Below, one piece after another: positions 59,506 to 64,000 of a DNA stretch of 64,000 bases (positions are counted from its first letter, which is position 1; each line of letters opens with the position of its first letter). Under the pieces are notes generated by a model. That model searched no databases, was not told where the DNA came from, and was given only the letters and a program-made list of their open reading frames with translations. Made by a program: the position numbers and the translations under genes. This stretch comes from Pseudomonas sp. Bc-h (GTDB taxonomy: Bacteria; Pseudomonadota; Gammaproteobacteria; Pseudomonadales; Pseudomonadaceae). Location: NCBI RefSeq assembly GCF_002080045.1, contig NZ_MUIN01000015.1, positions 157,260 to 221,259 of the forward strand, in the 5' to 3' direction.

Positions 59506-60642
59506 TTACTTCTGCGGCGGCAGGTCGTTGGCGATCATCTCGCCGAACGGGCCGGTCAGGTTGGTGATGCCGCGACCGGCCAGGCTGCGATACGGCTCGG
59601 GCAGCAGCGGGAATACCAGCTCGGCGAAGCGATAGGCCTCTTCCAGATGCGGGTAGCCGGAGAAGATGAAACTTTCGATGCCCAGATCGGCGTACTCCTT
59701 GATCCGTGCCGCGACTTCCTCTGGATTGCCCACCAGCGCGGTGCCGGCCCCGCCACGGACCAGGCCCACACCGGCCCACAGGTTCGGGGCGATTTCCAGG
59801 TTGTCGCGGCGACCGTCATGCAAGGCCGCCATGCGCCGCTGACCTTCGGAGTCGAAGCGGGAAAAGGATTTCTGTGCAGCGGCGATGGTTTCGTCGCTGA
59901 TGTGCTCGATCAGCGTGTCGGCCGCTTTCCAGGCTTCTTCGCTGGTTTCGCGCACGATCACGTGCAGACGAATCCCGAACTTGACGGTGCGGCCATTGCG
60001 CGCGGCACGCTCGCGGATGTCAGCGAGTTTTTCGGCGACCGCGGCAGGCGGTTCGCCCCAGGTCAGGTACACGTCGACCTGCTCGGCAGCCAGTTCGTGA
60101 GCGGCTTGCGAAGAACCCCCGAAATACAGCGGCGGATAGGGTTTCTGAATCGGCGGGTACAAGGCCTTGGCGTTCTGCACTTTCAGGTGCTTGCCTTCGA
60201 AGTCCACCGATTCGCCTTGCAACACGCGGCGCCAGATCTTGAGGAATTCGTCGGTGACTTCGTAGCGCTCGCTGTGATCCAGGAAGCTGCCGTCGCCACG
60301 GTTTTCGTCCGGGTCACCACCGGTGACGACGTTGATCAGCAGGCGCCCGCCAGACAGGCGATCCAGCGTCGCCGCCATGCGCGCCGAAACGGTCGGGGAG
60401 ATGATGCCGGGACGGATCGCCACCAGGTAACGCAGGCGCTCGGTCAGCGGCACCAGCGCCGAGGCGATCACCCAGGAATCTTCGCAGGAGCGGCCGGTGG
60501 GAATCAGCACGCCGTGATAACCCAGGTCATCGGCAGCCTGCGCCACTTGTTTCAGGTAATTGAGGGTGACCGGGCGAGCGCCCTTGGTGGTACCCAGAAA
60601 ATGGCCGTCGCCGTGTGTCGGTAGAAACCAGAAAACATCCAT
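59506..60642 (-). CDS. msuD: FMNH2-dependent methanesulfonate monooxygenase
   Basis: The protein (378 aa) is a bacterial-luciferase-fold enzyme. Landmarks are MDVFWFLPTHGDGHFLGTTK, VLIPTGRSCEDSWVIASALV, LINVVTGGDPDENRGDGSFL, YFGGSSQAAHELAAEQVDVY and VGLVRGGAGTALVGNPEEVA. The sequence is closer to MsuD than to SsuD (for example PDENRGDG) or SfnG. It frees sulfite from short alkanesulfonates with reduced FMN. No FMN reductase (msuE) lies beside it, so reduced flavin must come from elsewhere. sfnR lies downstream on the same strand; a LysR gene is divergent. Confidence 0.92.
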   Translation of the reverse strand: MDVFWFLPTHGDGHFLGTTKGARPVTLNYLKQVAQAADDLGYHGVLIPTGRSCEDSWVIASALVPLTERLRYLVAIRPGIISPTVSARMAATLDRLSGGRLLINVVTGGDPDENRGDGSFLDHSERYEVTDEFLKIWRRVLQGESVDFEGKHLKVQNAKALYPPIQKPYPPLYFGGSSQAAHELAAEQVDVYLTWGEPPAAVAEKLADIRERAARNGRTVKFGIRLHVIVRETSEEAWKAADTLIEHISDETIAAAQKSFSRFDSEGQRRMAALHDGRRDNLEIAPNLWAGVGLVRGGAGTALVGNPEEVAARIKEYADLGIESFIFSGYPHLEEAYRFAELVFPLLPEPYRSLAGRGITNLTGPFGEMIANDLPPQK

Positions 60643-60844
60643 GAGCAGTCCTTCGAGCAGAATCGGTGGCGTTGTAAGAAGTGGGCCTATTTATAGAGGT
60701 TGAGATTTATTCCGTAAAAGAACTGAATTCCATATTTTTAGAACTTTTGGAGATATGTCCGTGTTTTCGTTCTGAAACGTTTGCCTCGATGGCGGTGTTA
60801 TTCTTGGGCCTGCTCGTTCCTCCCGCCTGACAAAAAGAAGCCGC

Positions 60845-61759
60845 ATGACCTCAAAAAAAGAAGTGGCGCCATTACCCGAAGACCTTCGGGTATTTCTCAC
60901 CGTGATTCGCAAGGCCGGCTTCGCTGCGGCGGCGGAAGAGCTGGGGTTGTCGCCGGCCTACGTCAGCAAGCGCATCCAGATTCTGGAATCGACCCTGGCC
61001 ACACGTCTTTTGCATCGCACCAGCCGCAAGGTCGCGCTGACCGAAGACGGCGAGCGCGTGCAGCGCTGGGCGGTGCGGATTCTCGAAGACTTCCAGCTGC
61101 TGCATGACGAACTGTCCGACGCGCATTCGGCGCCGCGGGGCAAGTTGCACCTGTGCAGCTCGTTCGGTTTCGGCCGCAATCATGTGGCCCCGGCGATCTC
61201 GAAACTTGCCGAGGCGTATCCGGACCTGGAAGTGCGGCTGGACCTGTTCGACCGCGTAGTGGACATCGTCAGCGAAGGCTTTGACCTGGAAATCCGCGTC
61301 GGCGACGACATTCCCGGCCAGCACATCGGCCGCCAGTTGGTCAGCAATCGACGGGTACTGTGCGCGGCACCGGATTATCTGGCGCGACGTGGCACGCCAC
61401 AGCAGCTGAACGATCTGGAGCAGCATGATTGTCTGGTCCTCAAGGAGCGCGACAACGCGTTCGGCATCTGGCACGTCGAGCGTGATGGCGTGCGGGAAAC
61501 CGTGCGAGTCAGCGGGCCGTTGTCGTCCAACAGCGGCGAGATCGTCCTGCAATGGGCGCTGGACGGGCGAGGGGTGTTGCAGCGGTCGCTCTGGGACGTC
61601 AAACCTTTTCTGGAACAAGGCAGATTGGTCCAGGTGCTGCCCGAGTACACCGAAAGCGCCAACGTCTGGGCGGTGTACCCGACGCGGCTGGCCAATTCAG
61701 GAAAGCTACGCGTCTGCGTGGAGTTTCTGCAGGCGCATTTTCAGGGGCTGTCTCTGTAG
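60845..61759 (+). CDS. LysR-family regulator (DmlR-like)
   Basis: The protein (304 aa) has the LysR helix-turn-helix (residues 10-70): VIRKAGFAAAAEELGLSPAY then VSKRIQILESTLATRLLHRT. The effector domain (GKLHLCSSFGFGRNHVAPAI, VDIVSEGFDLEIRVGD) is like that of DmlR. It lies divergent from msuD (about 200 bp between starts) and convergent with leuD. In DmlR-like regulators the effector is often a hydroxy acid such as malate, which would suit control of the leuCD-like pair; control of msuD is the alternative. Confidence 0.9.
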   Translation: MTSKKEVAPLPEDLRVFLTVIRKAGFAAAAEELGLSPAYVSKRIQILESTLATRLLHRTSRKVALTEDGERVQRWAVRILEDFQLLHDELSDAHSAPRGKLHLCSSFGFGRNHVAPAISKLAEAYPDLEVRLDLFDRVVDIVSEGFDLEIRVGDDIPGQHIGRQLVSNRRVLCAAPDYLARRGTPQQLNDLEQHDCLVLKERDNAFGIWHVERDGVRETVRVSGPLSSNSGEIVLQWALDGRGVLQRSLWDVKPFLEQGRLVQVLPEYTESANVWAVYPTRLANSGKLRVCVEFLQAHFQGLSL

Positions 61760-61805
61760 AGCCGTCAAGCCTGTCGTGCACATCGCTCTGAATGGACTCA
61801 TAACC

Positions 61806-61895
61806 CGTGGGAGGGAGCTTGCTCGCGAATGCGTACGTTCAGTCACTGCCGCAGTGTCTGAGCTGACCCCTTCGCGAGCAAGCTCCCTCCCACTG
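61806..61895. repeat. REP pair (BIME) between convergent genes
   Basis: CGTGGGAGGGAGCTTGCTCG and the inverted TTCGCGAGCAAGCTCCCTCC lie about 40 bases apart between the LysR gene end and the leuD end, where REP pairs often sit. Confidence 0.9.
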
Positions 61896-61935
61896 TTTTT
61901 GTGTTCGGCAGGGGTCCAGACGGCGTTGCCGGAAA

Positions 61936-62544
61936 TCACGACAACCACGGATTCTCGGCCAGGTGCCGTTGTTGAAACGCCAGAATCTGCTCGCGTTTCT
62001 GCAAGGTGCTGCCAATCGCATCCAGCCCCAGCAACAACGCGTTTTTTCTCAGTTCATCAATCTTGAACGGCATTACCTGACCATCTTTCAAACGAATCTC
62101 CTGTGCTGGCAAATTCACCTCGATTTGCGCGGTTTCTGGTTGGCTGACGAGCTTGCCCAGCGCCTGAACCTGCGCCTCTTCCAGGACGATGGTCAGCACT
62201 CCGTTGCGCTGGCAGTTGTCGTAGAAAATCCCGGCGAAACTGCTGCCGATCAGCGCTTGAATCCCCATCTGCTTGAGGCCCCAGACCGCGTGCTCGCGGC
62301 TCGAGCCGCAGCCGAAGTTCGGCCCGGTGACCAGAAATTTCGCCCCTTGCCACGCAGGCTGATTGAGGATGAATTGCGGATTCGGTTCGCCGGATGGCAG
62401 AAAGCGCAGATCGAAGAACAGTCCCCGATCCAGCCCGGCGCGGTCGATACCCTTGAGGAACTGCTTGGGCATGATCACATCGGTATCGACGTTGGCGGCG
62501 AGCATGGGCGCGGCCTTGCCGCTGACTTGGGTGAAAGGCTGCAT
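61936..62544 (-). CDS. leuD: Isopropylmalate isomerase small subunit (LeuD family)
   Basis: The protein (202 aa) is the swivel domain of the two-subunit isomerase: VSGKAAPMLAANVDTDVIMP (with the DTD-IIP motif), KFLVTGPNFGCGSSREHAVW, and ALIGSSFAGIFYDNCQRNGV. It pairs with the LeuC-like large subunit encoded one base upstream. The family isomerises 2-isopropylmalate in leucine synthesis, or related alkylmalates. See the large subunit for doubts about substrate. Confidence 0.92.
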   Translation of the reverse strand: MQPFTQVSGKAAPMLAANVDTDVIMPKQFLKGIDRAGLDRGLFFDLRFLPSGEPNPQFILNQPAWQGAKFLVTGPNFGCGSSREHAVWGLKQMGIQALIGSSFAGIFYDNCQRNGVLTIVLEEAQVQALGKLVSQPETAQIEVNLPAQEIRLKDGQVMPFKIDELRKNALLLGLDAIGSTLQKREQILAFQQRHLAENPWLS

Positions 62545-62545
62545 C

Positions 62546-63991
62546 TCAGAAACTCCCTTGCAGGCTGCGAACGTCTGTCAAATGACCGGTAATGGCGGCG
62601 GCCGCGACCATCGCCGGGCTCATCAAATGGGTGCGCGCGCCCGCGCCCTGACGGCCTTCGAAATTGCGGTTGGTGCTGGAGGCGCAACGGTCGCCCGGGG
62701 CCAGCACGTCGTCGTTCATCGCCAGGCACATCGAGCAGCCTGACTGGCGCCATTCGAAACCGGCGTCGCGGAAGATCGTCGCCAGCCCCTCGGCTTCGGC
62801 CTGATCGCGCACGGCAGTGGAGCCGGGAACGATCATCGCTCGCACGTGCTCGGCCACGTGTTTGCCGCGCACCACATTGGCGGCGTCGCGCAGGTCCTCG
62901 ATGCGGGCGTTGGTGCAGGAGCCGATGAAGGCGTGGCTGATGACGATATCGCTCAGCGGCATGCCCGCTTCAAGGCCCATGTAGGTGAGCGCGCGGCGCA
63001 TGTCCTGCCGCAGGATCGGGTCGGCGATGGCGTCCGGGTCCGGCACGCTGGCGTTGATGGCCGCGGCCTGATCGGGGCTGGTGCCCCAGGTGACCATGGG
63101 TTGCAGGTCACTGGAATCGAGTTGAATCTCGCGGTCGAACACGGCATCCGCATCGCTGTGCAGGTGCTTCCAGCTGGCGACCGCGCGTTCCCACAATTCG
63201 CCTTTCGGCGCGCGGGGCTTGTCCTTGAGGTAGGCGAACACCTTGTCGTCCGGCGCCATGAACGCCCCCCGAGCGCCGGCTTCCACAGCCATATTGCAGA
63301 TGGTCATGCGCGCTTCGACGCTGAGGGCTGTGATGGTCGAGCCGGTGAATTCGATGGCATAGCCGGTGGCGCCCGATGCGCCGATCTTGCCGATCAGTGC
63401 CATGATCACGTCTTTGGAGGTCAGGCCGCTTGCCAGGTCGCCCTCGACTGTCACGCGCATGCTTTTCAAACGTTTATAGACCAGTGTTTGCGACGCCAGC
63501 AGGTGCTCGATTTCTGATGTGCCGATGCCGAAACCGAATGCCCCCAGCGCCCCGTAGGTGGTGGTGTGGCTGTCCCCGGCGGCGATCACCATGCCGGGCA
63601 GAATGAAGCCTTGCTCGGGTGCGATCACGTGTTCGATGCCCTGACGCTTGTCGAGCACGTCGAACAGTTCGATGCCGAATTTTTCGCAGTTGTCGGCCAG
63701 ATAGGAAACCTGCAACGCACCGCCCGGATCGGCCATGGCCGCGACCCGCTGCGGCGCGGTGGGATTGACGTGATCGACCACGGCCAGCGCCGTTTCCGGA
63801 CGCCACACATCGCGCCCCGCCTCGCGCAAGCCGCTGAAGGCCTGGGGGCTGGTGTATTCGTTGATGACCTGGCGATCGATATAGAGCAGGACATGGCCCT
63901 GATCATCGAGCCTGCACACGGTGTGCGAGTCGATGTGTTTGTCGTACAGGGTTCTTGAGGTCGGTCTTGTTGGCGTCATCAGGGTGCTCAC
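62546..63991 (-). CDS. leuC: Isopropylmalate isomerase large subunit (LeuC family), possibly a second copy
   Basis: The protein (481 aa from a GTG) is of the aconitase family. Cluster ligands are in FIGSCTNARIEDLRDAANVV and SGCSMCLAMNDDVL. Other landmarks are RTLYDKHIDSHTVCRLDD, AAGDSHTTTYGALGAFGFGI and CASSTNRNFEGRQGAGARTH. It lacks several residues of the housekeeping pseudomonad LeuC as I recall it (for example IDRQVINEYTS in place of IDRHILHEVTS), and the usual leuB neighbour is not visible, so it may be a paralogue acting on another malate. The start is near the window edge, so its ribosome-binding site cannot be seen; an ATG at 63979 is the alternative. Confidence 0.85.
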   Translation of the reverse strand: MSTLMTPTRPTSRTLYDKHIDSHTVCRLDDQGHVLLYIDRQVINEYTSPQAFSGLREAGRDVWRPETALAVVDHVNPTAPQRVAAMADPGGALQVSYLADNCEKFGIELFDVLDKRQGIEHVIAPEQGFILPGMVIAAGDSHTTTYGALGAFGFGIGTSEIEHLLASQTLVYKRLKSMRVTVEGDLASGLTSKDVIMALIGKIGASGATGYAIEFTGSTITALSVEARMTICNMAVEAGARGAFMAPDDKVFAYLKDKPRAPKGELWERAVASWKHLHSDADAVFDREIQLDSSDLQPMVTWGTSPDQAAAINASVPDPDAIADPILRQDMRRALTYMGLEAGMPLSDIVISHAFIGSCTNARIEDLRDAANVVRGKHVAEHVRAMIVPGSTAVRDQAEAEGLATIFRDAGFEWRQSGCSMCLAMNDDVLAPGDRCASSTNRNFEGRQGAGARTHLMSPAMVAAAAITGHLTDVRSLQGSF

Positions 63992-64000
63992 TTGAAAGAA

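Noticed and set aside
59506..60642. Annotation as SfnG or SsuD
   Set aside because: The start (MDVFWFLPTHGDGHFLGTTK) and the GGDPDENRGDG stretch fit MsuD; SfnG has a different N-terminus and SsuD differs in these positions.

Overview
The window looks like a chromosomal piece of a Pseudomonas of the P. fluorescens group. The supporting signs are GC-rich codon use, the hemN-anr / ccoSIHG / ccoNOQP block followed by aer and acnA, a dnaX-ybaB-recR region, a PA2274-like monooxygenase next to soxR, an msuD-sfnR pair, and many short palindromic REP elements of the Pseudomonas type (core GTGGGAGGGAGCTTGCTCGC). No tRNA, rRNA, phage integrase, transposase or CRISPR array was seen; the only RNA gene recognised is the SRP 4.5S RNA.

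Layout. 1-12.7 kb is a string of small accessory or housekeeping units: the end of an EAL-domain protein, a GNAT acetyltransferase, ffs, a LysR regulator divergent from an old yellow enzyme, a zinc-ribbon protein of unknown function, a nickel/cobalt efflux operon (dmeRF), a type I pantothenate kinase overlapping a Rap1a/Tai-type secreted protein, a TetR-MFS pair, a DinB-like gene cut short beside an AT-rich orphan acyl carrier protein gene, a PhzF-like protein and a T7-lysozyme-type amidase. 12.8-20.8 kb carries a Tat-exported phosphoesterase, a periplasmic binding protein, dnaX, ybaB, an NADPH oxidoreductase, recR and apt.

20.9-33.8 kb is the low-oxygen respiration block, all on the minus strand: ccoNOQP (cbb3 oxidase), a secreted metallophosphoesterase, ccoG-ccoH-ccoI-ccoS (oxidase maturation and copper supply), a TauE/SafE-like membrane protein, hemN and anr. 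A perfect Anr box precedes hemN and a near-perfect one precedes ccoG; none was seen before ccoN. An 87-bp tandem repeat built on a REP element sits between ccoS and the TauE/SafE-like gene.

35.3-47.1 kb is the least explained and most interesting part. Five proteins made of related beta-sandwich (Ig-like) modules, with no recognisable export signal, surround a pertactin-like autotransporter that faces the other way. The largest ends in a BIG2-like plus C-type-lectin-like tail, as in invasin-type adhesins. Three of these genes share sequence elements in AT-rich upstream regions, which points to duplication and common control. I propose this as a candidate uncharacterised surface or adhesion system; the function is inference.

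47.3-64 kb returns to core functions: the Aer-type energy-taxis receptor, a CPBP protease, acnA, rlmM, an XRE-cupin regulator, a flavoprotein, soxR with its operator facing a small monooxygenase, the methanesulfonate monooxygenase msuD with the sigma-54 activator sfnR, a LysR regulator, and a leuC-leuD pair that may be a second, diverged copy of isopropylmalate isomerase.
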